A stretch of DNA of 64,000 bases. It comes from Janthinobacterium aquaticum. GTDB taxonomy: Bacteria > Pseudomonadota > Gammaproteobacteria > Burkholderiales > Burkholderiaceae_D. The position numbers and the translations under genes were made by a program. Position 1 is the first letter of the stretch. The number at the start of each line of letters is the position of its first letter. Below the pieces are notes generated by a model. The model made no database searches. It was given only the letters and a program-made list of their open reading frames with translations, and was not told where the DNA came from. Of this stretch, positions 26,229 through 33,973 are shown piece by piece. The stretch covers positions 1-64,000 of the forward strand of contig NZ_WFLK01000012.1 of the NCBI RefSeq assembly GCF_009208565.1. The letters are read 5' to 3'.

Positions 26229-26876
26229 GTGAATTCACCCATAACTATCCTGCTGGTCGATGACCACACCCTGCTGCGCAGCGGCGTCAAGATGCTGTTG
26301 CAGCGCAATACTCAATTCCAGGTCGTCGGCGAGGCGGCCAATGGCATCGACGGTGTGCGCCTGGCCGGCCAGCTGCAGCCGGACGTGGTGCTGATGGACC
26401 TGAACATGCCCGGTCTGTCCGGCGTCGAGGCGCTGCAGCAGATATTGCAGCAGTGGCCCGAGATGGTGGTGCTGATGCTGACCGTGTCGGAAAACGCGGC
26501 CGACTTGGGCGCGGCGCTGCGCGCCGGTGCGCGCGGCTACCTGCTGAAAAATATCGAAGCAGAGCAGCTGGCACAGGCGATACGCCGCGCTGCAGCTGGC
26601 GAATCGGTGATTGCCGACGCCATGACGGCCAAGCTGGTGTCGCAGTTCCGCGCCGGCCAGAGCGCGCCCGAAGCCGACTATGAAAAACTGACGCCGCGCG
26701 AACGCGAAGCGATGGCCTGCCTGGCGCGCGGCCAGAGCAACAAGGAGATTGCACGCCAGCTCGATGTGGCTGAAAGCACGGTCAAGATCCATGTACAGAA
26801 CATCCTGAAAAAGCTCAAGCTGACCAGCCGCGTGCAGATCGCCGTGTATGCGGTCGAGCGCAATTTGGGCAAGTAG
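26229..26876 (+). CDS. NarL/FixJ-family response regulator
   Basis: The 215-residue regulator (GTG start) has a receiver domain with the phospho-acceptor Asp in DVVLMDLNMPGLSG and the Lys in LLKNIEAEQL, and a C-terminal LuxR-type helix-turn-helix (LTPREREAMACLARGQSNKE, IARQLDVAESTVKIHVQNIL). This closely resembles NarL. The partner kinase is the gene immediately upstream. A Dnr-type Crp/Fnr regulator follows at 27042, so the three probably serve control of anaerobic or nitrogen-oxide respiration. Confidence 0.92.
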   Translation: MNSPITILLVDDHTLLRSGVKMLLQRNTQFQVVGEAANGIDGVRLAGQLQPDVVLMDLNMPGLSGVEALQQILQQWPEMVVLMLTVSENAADLGAALRAGARGYLLKNIEAEQLAQAIRRAAAGESVIADAMTAKLVSQFRAGQSAPEADYEKLTPREREAMACLARGQSNKEIARQLDVAESTVKIHVQNILKKLKLTSRVQIAVYAVERNLGK

Positions 26877-27041
26877 TGATAAGTTTTACAAATAAGGGAA
26901 ATACAGCAGCGTGATGCAGATTGGCGAAAAATTGATCTCGATAGCGTTTTAGCCTAGTTTGCCCTACTCCCTTTGACGTATGGTCTTGACGATGTCCTCC
27001 CATTACACTTAGTTAATCGCTAATCCAATGAAGAGAATGTC

Positions 27042-27737
27042 ATGCATAAGGTCAACGTCGACGGTCTGCTATCGAGCCAGGCTCTGTTTCGCCATATTTC
27101 CCCTTCGCAGCTGGAGCAATTGCGCCAGGATGTGGTGCGCGTGGAGCTGGAAAAAGGCAAAGTCCTGTTCCGCAAGGGCGAAATCCCGGAAGGCGCTTAC
27201 GTGGTGGTGTTTGGCCTGGTCAAGCTGAGCGTGTTTTCCATGGAAGGCACCGACAAGGTGCTTGAACTGATCCGCCCGGGCCAGAGCTTCGGCGAAGCCA
27301 TGATCTTCCTCGATGAACCGTATCCATTCTGCGCCGAAGCACTGGAACACTGCCTGCTGCTGCGCATTCCGCCGCACGCGCTGCTGCGCCTCCTGGATCA
27401 GTCGCCGCGCATTGCGCGCCAGATGATGAACAGCCTGTCGCATCATCTGATGGGCTTTATCCGCAACGTCGAGCGCTGCTCGGTGCAGAACGCCACCCAG
27501 CGCGTGGTTGAATATCTGCTGCAGGCGTCGGACCAGCAGCGTTCGAACGAGGTCAAGCTGGACCTCAAGAAAAGCCTGCTGGCTTCTTTCCTGAACCTGG
27601 CGCCGGCCACCCTGTCGCGCGTGCTGCACCAACTGACCGACCTGCACCTGATCAAGGTCAGCGGCTCGCTGATCCAGATCCAGCCCGACGCGCTGAAGAC
27701 TTACCGGCATGGGGCGACAACGGCGCTGCTGAACTAA
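27042..27737 (+). CDS. Crp/Fnr-family transcriptional regulator, Dnr-like
   Basis: The 231-residue protein has an N-terminal cNMP-binding-like beta-roll (GKVLFRKGEIPEGAYVVVFG, ELIRPGQSFGEAMIFLD), a long dimerisation helix and a C-terminal winged helix (SLLASFLNLAPATLSRVLHQ). It has no N-terminal Cys cluster, so it cannot carry the Fnr iron-sulfur cluster. The recognition helix and overall pattern fit the Dnr/Nnr-type NO-responsive branch, which uses heme. It follows a NarX/NarL-like pair, with a 165-bp gap that contains no gene. Confidence 0.87.
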   Translation: MHKVNVDGLLSSQALFRHISPSQLEQLRQDVVRVELEKGKVLFRKGEIPEGAYVVVFGLVKLSVFSMEGTDKVLELIRPGQSFGEAMIFLDEPYPFCAEALEHCLLLRIPPHALLRLLDQSPRIARQMMNSLSHHLMGFIRNVERCSVQNATQRVVEYLLQASDQQRSNEVKLDLKKSLLASFLNLAPATLSRVLHQLTDLHLIKVSGSLIQIQPDALKTYRHGATTALLN

Positions 27738-27772
27738 GCGCTTACGCTGTCGTGGAGGGCGCATCGAGTCGC

Positions 27773-27870
27773 GTAGGTCGGATTAGGCCCCTGCGGGGCC
27801 GTAATCCGACAACACCACTAGCGCCAACAATGTTGTCGGATTACGCCGCTGCGCGGCTAATCCGACCTAC
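27773..27870. repeat. Dispersed palindromic repeat, inverted pair
   Basis: Left unit GTAGGTCGGATTAGGCCCC...GGGGCCGTAATCCGAC and right unit TGTTGTCGGATTACGCC...GGCTAATCCGACCTAC are inverted copies of one another, together forming a long nested palindrome (98 bp). It lies between convergent genes, where it may act as a terminator. Confidence 0.85.
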
Positions 27871-27939
27871 CTGATATACGCTAAGCTGCGGCATAAGGTC
27901 GAACGAACTCGCCTGTACCCTCAGGGCCAGGCCCGGTAC

Positions 27940-29121
27940 TTACGCCGCCGTGTTGGCGTGCTCCAGCGTCGCCCGCCAGAACCCCAGTGCCACCGCACTG
28001 ACCGCCGCCCCCAGCGCACACACCGCCTGCCACCCGCCAGCCGCATAGGCGCTGGTGGCAGCAATCGCCCCCAGCCCGCTCCCCACCGCATAAAACAGCA
28101 TATAGCAGGCCACCAGCCGGCTGTGCGCGTCGCTGCCGTCCTTGAAAATCAGGCTCTGGTTGGTCACATGGATGGCCTGGCCGGCCAGGTCGAGCGCGAT
28201 AATGCCGATCACCAGCGGCCACAGGGCGCTGCCGGCAAAGCTCAATGGCAGCCACGAGGCCAGCAGCAGCAACAGCGCTGCGCCTGTAGTCCACTGGGCG
28301 CGACCGCGGTCGGCCAGCGCGCCGGCGCGCGCCGCGCCGAGTGCCCCGAACACCCCCACCAGTCCGAAAGCGCCCACCGCCGCATGGCCGTAACCGTGCG
28401 CCGTCAACGGGAACACCAGCGCGCTCCAGAAGATGCTGAAGGCGGCAAACATCAGCATGGCCAGCATGCCGCGCACCTGCAGCACGCGGTGGGTCGCCAG
28501 CATCGACAGCATCGACGCCAGCAGCGCACCATACGACAGCTTTTTCTGTGGCACCTGCACCGGCGGCAGCATACGCCACAACAGCATCAGCAGCGCCAGC
28601 GAGATGGCAGCCGACAGCAGATAGACGGCGCGCCAGCTGGCCCATTGCGCCACCAGGCCGGACAGCGTGCGCGCCAGCAGCAGGCCGATCACGACACCGG
28701 CCTGCGCCGTGCCCACCACACTGCCTCGTTCGTGCGCGCCGGCGGCGCTGGCGGCGTAGGCAATCAGGCCCTGTGTCATGGCCGTGCCCAGCAAGCCGGC
28801 CAGCAGCATGCCGGCCAGCAGGGCGGCAGTCGACGTCGCACCGGACAGGGCGGCCAGCGCCAGGCATAGCAGTGCCAGCTGCGCCAGCATCAGGCGGCGC
28901 CGGTTCAGCATGTCGCCCAGTGGTACCAGCAACAGCAGCGCCAGCGCGCAGCCGAGCTGGGTGGCGCTGATCACCAGGCCGCTGTTCGACTGCGTCAGGC
29001 CGAATTCGCGCGCCAGCACATCGAGCAGGGGCTGGGCATAGTACACATTGGCTACCGACAAGCCGCTGGCAACGGCAAACAGCCACACCAGCGGCTTGGA
29101 CAGGGAAATAGAAGAAGACAT
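27940..29121 (-). CDS. MFS transporter, DHA1-like
   Basis: The 393-residue protein has about 12 predicted membrane helices in two six-helix bundles. The loop 2-3 motif is present as LVPLGDMLNRRRLMLAQ, and helix 5 contains the antiporter-like GTAQAGVVIGLLLARTL. It resembles the YnfM/sugar-or-drug efflux subgroup. It diverges from an HxlR regulator across a 88-bp region with a clear inverted-repeat operator, so it is probably under HxlR control and exports the compound sensed by it. The substrate cannot be read from sequence. Confidence 0.88.
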   Translation of the reverse strand: MSSSISLSKPLVWLFAVASGLSVANVYYAQPLLDVLAREFGLTQSNSGLVISATQLGCALALLLLVPLGDMLNRRRLMLAQLALLCLALAALSGATSTAALLAGMLLAGLLGTAMTQGLIAYAASAAGAHERGSVVGTAQAGVVIGLLLARTLSGLVAQWASWRAVYLLSAAISLALLMLLWRMLPPVQVPQKKLSYGALLASMLSMLATHRVLQVRGMLAMLMFAAFSIFWSALVFPLTAHGYGHAAVGAFGLVGVFGALGAARAGALADRGRAQWTTGAALLLLLASWLPLSFAGSALWPLVIGIIALDLAGQAIHVTNQSLIFKDGSDAHSRLVACYMLFYAVGSGLGAIAATSAYAAGGWQAVCALGAAVSAVALGFWRATLEHANTAA

Positions 29122-29133
29122 CAGGTATCCTAA

Positions 29134-29193
29134 AGTGGTTGCAAATTAAAACCAGTTGGAGTCTATGCCAGGAAGTTTTAAAATGCAACCACT
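29134..29193. promoter_or_regulatory. Inverted-repeat operator between MFS gene and HxlR gene
   Basis: AGTGGTTGCAAATTAAAAC (29134-29152) and GTTTTAAAATGCAACCACT (29175-29193) are inverted copies over 19 bp with two or three mismatches, including a perfect 10-bp core AGTGGTTGCA. Each half lies next to one of the divergent genes, consistent with an HxlR dimer on each promoter, giving repression of both. Confidence 0.7.
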
Positions 29194-29209
29194 CAACAGG
29201 AGGCACGCT

Positions 29210-29659
29210 GTGGCAAAACGCAAGAGCCTGAAAACCGATAGCTGTCCCGTCGCGCGCGCGCTCGATGTGGTCGGCGAGCGCTGGTCGCTGCTGATCGTGC
29301 GCGACGCCTTTGACGGCATGCGCCGCTTCGGCCAGTTCCAGAAAAGCCTGGGCGTGGCGCGCAACATTTTGGCCGACCGTCTGCAGGCGCTGGTCGAGGA
29401 GGGGATTTTTTCGGTGGCGCCAGCGTCGGACGGTACCGCCTACCAGGAGTATGTGCTGACCGACAAGGGGCGCAGCCTGTTCCCGGTGGTGGTGGCCCTG
29501 CGGCAGTGGAGCGAGGCGCAGCTGTTTGCGCCCGGCGAAGCGCATTCGCAGTTGCTCGAGCAGGGCAGCGGCGCCGCGCTGCGTACGCTGGCGGTACAGG
29601 CTGAAGACGGTCATGTGCTGCAGGCAAGCGATACCGTCGTGCGCAAGGTGCAGCCATGA
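29210..29659 (+). CDS. HxlR-family winged-helix transcriptional regulator
   Basis: The 149-residue regulator begins VAKRKSLKTDSCPVARALDV and has the HxlR motif GERWSLLIVRDAFDGMRRFG, FQKSLGVARNILADRL. HxlR proteins are small dimeric winged-helix factors that often sense aldehydes or electrophiles through a Cys; here the only candidate is the Cys of DSCPVAR at the expected site. GTG 29210 is chosen because a perfect AGGAGG lies 6 bp upstream; earlier starts lack one. dadA overlaps its stop (ATGA), so regulator and oxidase are co-translated. Confidence 0.92.
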   Translation: MAKRKSLKTDSCPVARALDVVGERWSLLIVRDAFDGMRRFGQFQKSLGVARNILADRLQALVEEGIFSVAPASDGTAYQEYVLTDKGRSLFPVVVALRQWSEAQLFAPGEAHSQLLEQGSGAALRTLAVQAEDGHVLQASDTVVRKVQP

Positions 29660-30858
29660 CGCGCGTGGCGGTGATCGGTGGCGGCATTACCGGCGTGACC
29701 ACCGCCTATGCACTTGTGCGGCGCGGGGTGGAGGTCACGCTGATCGAGCAGCACCGCTACGCCGCCATGGAAACTTCGTTTGCCAATGGCGGCCAGCTGT
29801 CGGCCTCGCACGCGGAAGCGTGGAACCACAAGGCCACCATGATCAACGCCCTGAAATGGATGGCCAGGCGCGATGCGCCGCTGCTGCTGCATCCGCAGCC
29901 GACCTGGCACAAGCTGTCGTGGTTTGCCCAGTTCCTGGCCGCCATGCCGCACTACGAGCGCAATACGGTGGCCACCGCGCGCATGGCCATTGCCGCGCGC
30001 GCGCATCTGTTTGCGTGGGCCGAAGAAGAGGGCATCGATTTTGACCATCGCCGCGCCGGCATCCTGCATGTCTACCGCGAGCGCGCCAGCTTCGAGCGCG
30101 CCGCCGGCGTTTCACAGCTGCTGGCCAGGGCCGGTCTGGTGCGCCGCGCCGTCACGCCGGCAGAAATGCGCGCCATTGAGCCGACGCTGGCCGGGAAGTT
30201 TTATGGAGGCTACTACACCGACAGCGATTCCACCGGCGATATCCACAAATTTACCAGCGGCCTGGCCGACGCCTGCGTGCGACGCGGCGTCGACTGTCGC
30301 TATGGCAGCAACGTCACCGCGCTGACGCGCGAAGGAGGACAGGTGCGCGTTGCGACCGAGGGCGATAGCGCCGTATTCGACGCCGTGGTGATCTGCGCCG
30401 GCGCGGCCAGCCGCCGTCTTGCCGCCATGCTGGGTGACCGGGTCAATGTCTATCCGGTCAAAGGCTATTCGATTACCGTGCACCTGGACGACGCCGCCAG
30501 CCGCGCTGGCGCGCCCACCGTCAGCCTGCTCGACGACGCCACCAAGCTGGTCAGCAGCCGCCTCGGCGAAGACCGCCTGCGCGTGGCCGGCACGGCAGAA
30601 TTCAACGGCATGAACCGCGACATCCGCGCCGACCGCATCGCCCCGCTGCTGCATTGGGTGGAGCAGCATTTCCCCGGTGTGAACACCCGCCGTGTCATTC
30701 CCTGGGCCGGCCTGCGCCCGATGCTGCCCGCCATGCTGCCGCGCGTCGGCCCCGGCCGCGCCCCCGGCGTGTTCTACAATACCGGCCATGGCCACCTGGG
30801 ATGGACGCTGGCGGCAGCCACGGCGGAGATGGTGGCGGGGCTGGTGGCGCCTGTGTAA
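29656..30858 (+). CDS. FAD-dependent D-amino acid dehydrogenase (DadA-like)
   Basis: The 400-residue flavoprotein has the dinucleotide-binding fold VAVIGGGITGVTTAYAL at the N-terminus, the ETSFANGGQLS segment typical of DadA, and a C-terminal GVFYNTGHGHLGWTLA that contacts FAD. DadA oxidises D-amino acids to 2-oxoacids with transfer of electrons to the quinone pool at the inner membrane. Here it is coupled to an HxlR regulator and divergent from an exporter, unlike the usual dadA with alanine racemase, so the real substrate may be another D-amino or cyclic amino acid. Confidence 0.85.
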   Translation: MTRVAVIGGGITGVTTAYALVRRGVEVTLIEQHRYAAMETSFANGGQLSASHAEAWNHKATMINALKWMARRDAPLLLHPQPTWHKLSWFAQFLAAMPHYERNTVATARMAIAARAHLFAWAEEEGIDFDHRRAGILHVYRERASFERAAGVSQLLARAGLVRRAVTPAEMRAIEPTLAGKFYGGYYTDSDSTGDIHKFTSGLADACVRRGVDCRYGSNVTALTREGGQVRVATEGDSAVFDAVVICAGAASRRLAAMLGDRVNVYPVKGYSITVHLDDAASRAGAPTVSLLDDATKLVSSRLGEDRLRVAGTAEFNGMNRDIRADRIAPLLHWVEQHFPGVNTRRVIPWAGLRPMLPAMLPRVGPGRAPGVFYNTGHGHLGWTLAAATAEMVAGLVAPV

Positions 30859-30873
30859 CTGAGGGGGGAGCAA

Positions 30874-31418
30874 GTAGGTCGGATTAGCGGCAAAGCCGCG
30901 TAATCCGACAACAGCGCAGGCGCCAACCATGGTGCCGGATTGCGACCCGAAGCGCTTTGGCGGCCTCGCCTGATCGTTGGATTACGCCGTTCCGGCTAAT
31001 CCAACCTACGATGCTGCCCGCCATGTTGCCGCGCGTGGACCTCGGCGGCGGCAACGACCTCGAGGGAGAGCACGTAGGTCGGATTAGCGGCAAAGCCGCG
31101 TAATCCGACAACAGCGCAGGCGCCAACCATGGTGCCGGATTGCGACCCGAAGCGCTTTGGCGGCCCCGCCTGATCGTTGGATTACGCCGTTCCGGCTAAT
31201 CCAACCTACGATGCTGCCCGCCATGCTGCCGCGCGTGGACCTCGGCGGCGGCAACGACCTTGGGGGAGGGTACGTAGGTCGGATTAGCGGCAAAGCCGCG
31301 TAATCCGACAACAGCGCAGGCGCCAACCATGCTGCCGGATTACGACCCGAAGCGCTTCGGCGGCCTCGCCTGATCGTTGGATTACGCCGTTCCGGCTAAT
31401 CCAACCTACGATGCTGCC
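30874..31418. repeat. 200-bp tandem repeat array, 2.7 copies, carrying palindromes and a dadA fragment
   Basis: Units begin at 30874, 31074 and 31274, each with GTAGGTCGGATTAGCGGC...GCCGCGTAATCCGACAAC, then a second palindrome ATTACGCCGTTCCGGCTAAT and CCAACCTACG. Units 1 and 2 end with a 26-bp block starting ATGCTGCCCGCCATG (31011, 31211) that is identical or nearly so to dadA codons at 30721-30746. The third unit stops after eight bases of that block. Period is exactly 200 bp; units differ by only a few bases, so the amplification is recent. Open frames within it are repeat artefacts. Confidence 0.92.
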
Positions 31419-31432
31419 TGGCTTGGTTGGAT

Positions 31433-32500
31433 TCAAGGCAGCAGCGCTGCCTTGCCCTGCGGCGTCATGAGCGCCGCCAGTTTCGCATAGGGTAGCGTGA
31501 ACTCCTGCTCGCAGCCGCTGCCATAAGCTTCTTCCCAGAAGCGCACGCCGCTGTCGGTCAAGCTCAGGTGGTAGTTGCCGCGGCCCTGGTAGTCGGTTTT
31601 GCATTCGTCATCCTGCACCACGTCCTTGAACAGCAGCGCGCGCAATTTGGGTGGCAGGGGGCTCATGTCGCTGGTGCCTTCCTGCGATTTGCTGCCGAAC
31701 CAGCTCCACACATCGACCTCCTTGCCCGTCTGCAGATCCCAGGTGCGAAAGTCGTTGCTGATGCCGTTGCGTCCCATGCCGGCGGCCCAGCGGTAGAAGC
31801 TGACTGTTACATGGCGCGCGGACCAGAAGGACGGTTCGGCATGCAGTTCGTCTTCCATCATCATGCCATTCATGCCGAGGAAATTGCGGCGCTGCTCGAA
31901 ATATTCGGCCAGGTCTTTTTTGGTCTTGGGCAGCACCGCGCGCAGCTGGCGGTTGATCGCTGCCACCGGTGTGCCGGGCGCCAGCAGTTCGACCGTCATC
32001 TGGTCGGCCAGGCGCAGGCTGCGGAACTGGCGGTCCTGGCGATCCTTGAACAGCAGTGGGCGGCTGGTGATCAACTTGGGAAAATCCTCGAGCGCAGTGT
32101 TGTAGGCAGCGCTGGCGCACGGCTGCTCTTCGCCAGTGGGAGGGCGCACCAGCATCAGCGAAACAGGCAGTGTCTTGCCAGTGGTCGGATGCTTCCAGGT
32201 GCCCGTGACCTGATTGTTTTTCGGCTGCGCCAGTTGCCAGCTGCCGGTCTTGGCATCGCCATCGGTCACTTCGTTCCAGACGCGCTGGCCCTCGCTTTGC
32301 AGCAGGCCGATCGGCGTCTTGTGGCGCGCATAGTAGTAGTTGCCACGGTTGTCGTATTTGCTGGGCAGGTTGAAGCAGGCAGTAATGTCGGCGTTGCCGA
32401 GTTTCCCCTGCCAGACGCCGGCCAGTTCGCCGTTGGCAGGTTCGATTGCTGCCTGCGCAAGAGCAGGCAGGCATGACAGCAAAATAAAGAATCGGCGCAT
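31433..32500 (-). CDS. Exported protein of unknown function
   Basis: The 355-residue protein has a signal peptide (MRRFFILLSCLPALAQAA). The mature part starts with a lipocalin-like strand GELAGVWQGKLGNADITACF, and a second region has EQRRNFLGMNGMMMEDELHA and FWSARHVTVSFYRWAAGMGR. I do not recognise a known domain. The four Cys in the mature part could form disulfides in the periplasm. The ATG at 32500 is preferred over 32518 because GAGGACACAACG supplies the ribosome site. It ends 15 bp from the repeat array and may have been brought next to it by rearrangement. Confidence 0.7.
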   Translation of the reverse strand: MRRFFILLSCLPALAQAAIEPANGELAGVWQGKLGNADITACFNLPSKYDNRGNYYYARHKTPIGLLQSEGQRVWNEVTDGDAKTGSWQLAQPKNNQVTGTWKHPTTGKTLPVSLMLVRPPTGEEQPCASAAYNTALEDFPKLITSRPLLFKDRQDRQFRSLRLADQMTVELLAPGTPVAAINRQLRAVLPKTKKDLAEYFEQRRNFLGMNGMMMEDELHAEPSFWSARHVTVSFYRWAAGMGRNGISNDFRTWDLQTGKEVDVWSWFGSKSQEGTSDMSPLPPKLRALLFKDVVQDDECKTDYQGRGNYHLSLTDSGVRFWEEAYGSGCEQEFTLPYAKLAALMTPQGKAALLP

Positions 32501-32548
32501 CGTTGTGTCCTCAGTCAAGATGGCCGATTCTACATGCGCGGCGCGGTT

Positions 32549-33571
32549 TTATTCGCCAGCCACGCGCGCCATGGCCGGCGCCAGGTAGGCCATCATCTGC
32601 GGCGTGACAAAGCTGCCCTGCGCCAGGCGCGGTTCCTCCTGGTGCGCCTGGCGGAACTTCAGCTGCGTGGCCGGATCACGGCCGGCGTAGCTGCGAAACA
32701 GCGCCAGCCATTGCCGCGCCAGCGCCAGCACGCGGTCGTCTTGCGCCGGCACTTGTGCGTCCATGCTGGCGCGCACGGCAGCAATCAGGGGCGGCCATTC
32801 ACCGGAGCGCGCACCGTAATTGGCGGCCAGGTGCGCGTACTCGGCGTCGTTCAGATAAGGGCGGTACAGCGCAATGCGCGAGGCATTGAAAGCGCTGGTG
32901 ACAAAGCCCATCAGCGCCGCATCGATGCCGGTGCTCGACTGCAGCGACGGCTCCTGTTGATGCATGCTGTTGAGCTTTGCAAACAGGCTGGGGTCGGCAT
33001 TGGTGTCGCGCGCCAGCTTGACCATCCATTCGGTGGCAATCGCCTGCGCCTGTGCGCTTTGCGCGTCAACCCCGGATGCCTGCAGTGCGCGCACGCGCGC
33101 GACCAGCGCCTGCCATTCCTGTTCGATGGTGGGGTTCGACAGCATCGGCAATTGCTGCAGTTCTTGCGGTGAAAAGTATTTGTCGTACATGGTCATTTGC
33201 TCCATGGTAGTGAGCCACTCGGCCAGTTCCGGTTCCTGTCCCTGCGCCAGTTGCTGCTGCAGGTCGCGCAGCCGTTCACGCAGGCTGCTGGCCTTTGCAA
33301 TCTGCTGCTCCAGCATGGCGATCTGCTGCTGCACGATGGCGCCCAGGGGCAGCTCCGGTTTGGCCAGCGAGGTGGCAATTTCGGCCAGCGACAATCCGAA
33401 TTTGCGCAGCGCCATGATCCGGTGCAACCTAGCCAGGTCGCTGTGCTGGTACAGACGGTAGCCAGCCGGCGTGCGCGCCGAAGGCGAGAGCAGGCCGATG
33501 CGGTCGTAGTGATGCAGGGTGCGGATGGTCAGCCCGGTGCGGCTGGCCAGTTCGCCGATTTTCAACAGCAT
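32549..33571 (-). CDS. MerR-family regulator with TipAS-like C-terminal region
   Basis: The 340-residue protein has an N-terminal MerR winged helix (KIGELASRTGLTIRTLHHYD, RIGLLSPSARTPAGYRLYQ), then a coiled-coil helix (LEQQIAKASSLRERLRDLQQ) and a long C-terminal helical part with MYDKYFSPQELQQLPM, resembling a TipAS drug-binding domain; the last ~90 residues may be a second related unit. TipA-like regulators bind peptide antibiotics or other hydrophobic ligands. The gene has no obvious target beside it and is separated by 48 bp from the exported protein on the same strand. Confidence 0.85.
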   Translation of the reverse strand: MLLKIGELASRTGLTIRTLHHYDRIGLLSPSARTPAGYRLYQHSDLARLHRIMALRKFGLSLAEIATSLAKPELPLGAIVQQQIAMLEQQIAKASSLRERLRDLQQQLAQGQEPELAEWLTTMEQMTMYDKYFSPQELQQLPMLSNPTIEQEWQALVARVRALQASGVDAQSAQAQAIATEWMVKLARDTNADPSLFAKLNSMHQQEPSLQSSTGIDAALMGFVTSAFNASRIALYRPYLNDAEYAHLAANYGARSGEWPPLIAAVRASMDAQVPAQDDRVLALARQWLALFRSYAGRDPATQLKFRQAHQEEPRLAQGSFVTPQMMAYLAPAMARVAGE

Positions 33572-33705
33572 GGCGGTGTCCTTTCTTCAGTGCGTGCTTG
33601 CAGCTTGCAGCCTGACGCTGCGTCATGGTCAAGCGCGAATATACGGCGCGTGTGTCAAGTCGGTAAGAAAAAAATGAGTGAAAAGAATCCGTTGACCCCA
33701 TTTTT

Positions 33706-33935
33706 TTTGTACGGTATATTTATAAAACCAAATCGCAGATGGGTCAGCGGCGCAGATCGCTGACCGCAAGCCGCGATGAAGTGCAACATGGAATGACGGA
33801 ATAATCGTTGTGCGGCGCAGCAAGAATCAGACGCAAGAGATAAAGCTTCCGTGATTCGATGCGCCATCAGCAGACTGGAAAGACAATCCGCACAGACGGA
33901 TTTTTTTCACAGTTGGTTTGTACGTTAAATATAAT
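33706..33935 (+). promoter_or_regulatory. Upstream control region of the sugar-acid operon
   Basis: The 400-bp gap 33572-33973 is AT-rich and holds no gene. It contains two copies of TTTGTACG (33706-33713, 33917-33924), each directly followed by an AT-rich box (TATATT at 33715; TTAAA then TATAAT at 33930-33935), and a perfect hairpin GGTCAGCG/CGCTGACC (33742-33765). The copy at 33917 overlaps the promoter spacer, so it is a good operator candidate for the GntR regulator encoded at 36255. Ribosome site for 33974 is GAGAGAGACAACC. Confidence 0.45.
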
Positions 33936-33973
33936 ATGCCACCGGCAAAGACCGGATGGCGAGAGAGACAACC

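Noticed and set aside
27881-29614. Long minus-strand frame overlapping the MFS gene in another phase
   Set aside because: Frame shadow of 27940-29121, which has the membrane helices and MFS motifs.
30884-31604. Open frames of 80-106 codons on the minus strand in the tandem array
   Set aside because: They recur every 200 bp only because the DNA repeats, lack ribosome sites and run through the palindromes.
33629-33867. Short AT-rich open frames upstream of the sugar operon
   Set aside because: No ribosome sites or conserved motifs; they overlap control elements.
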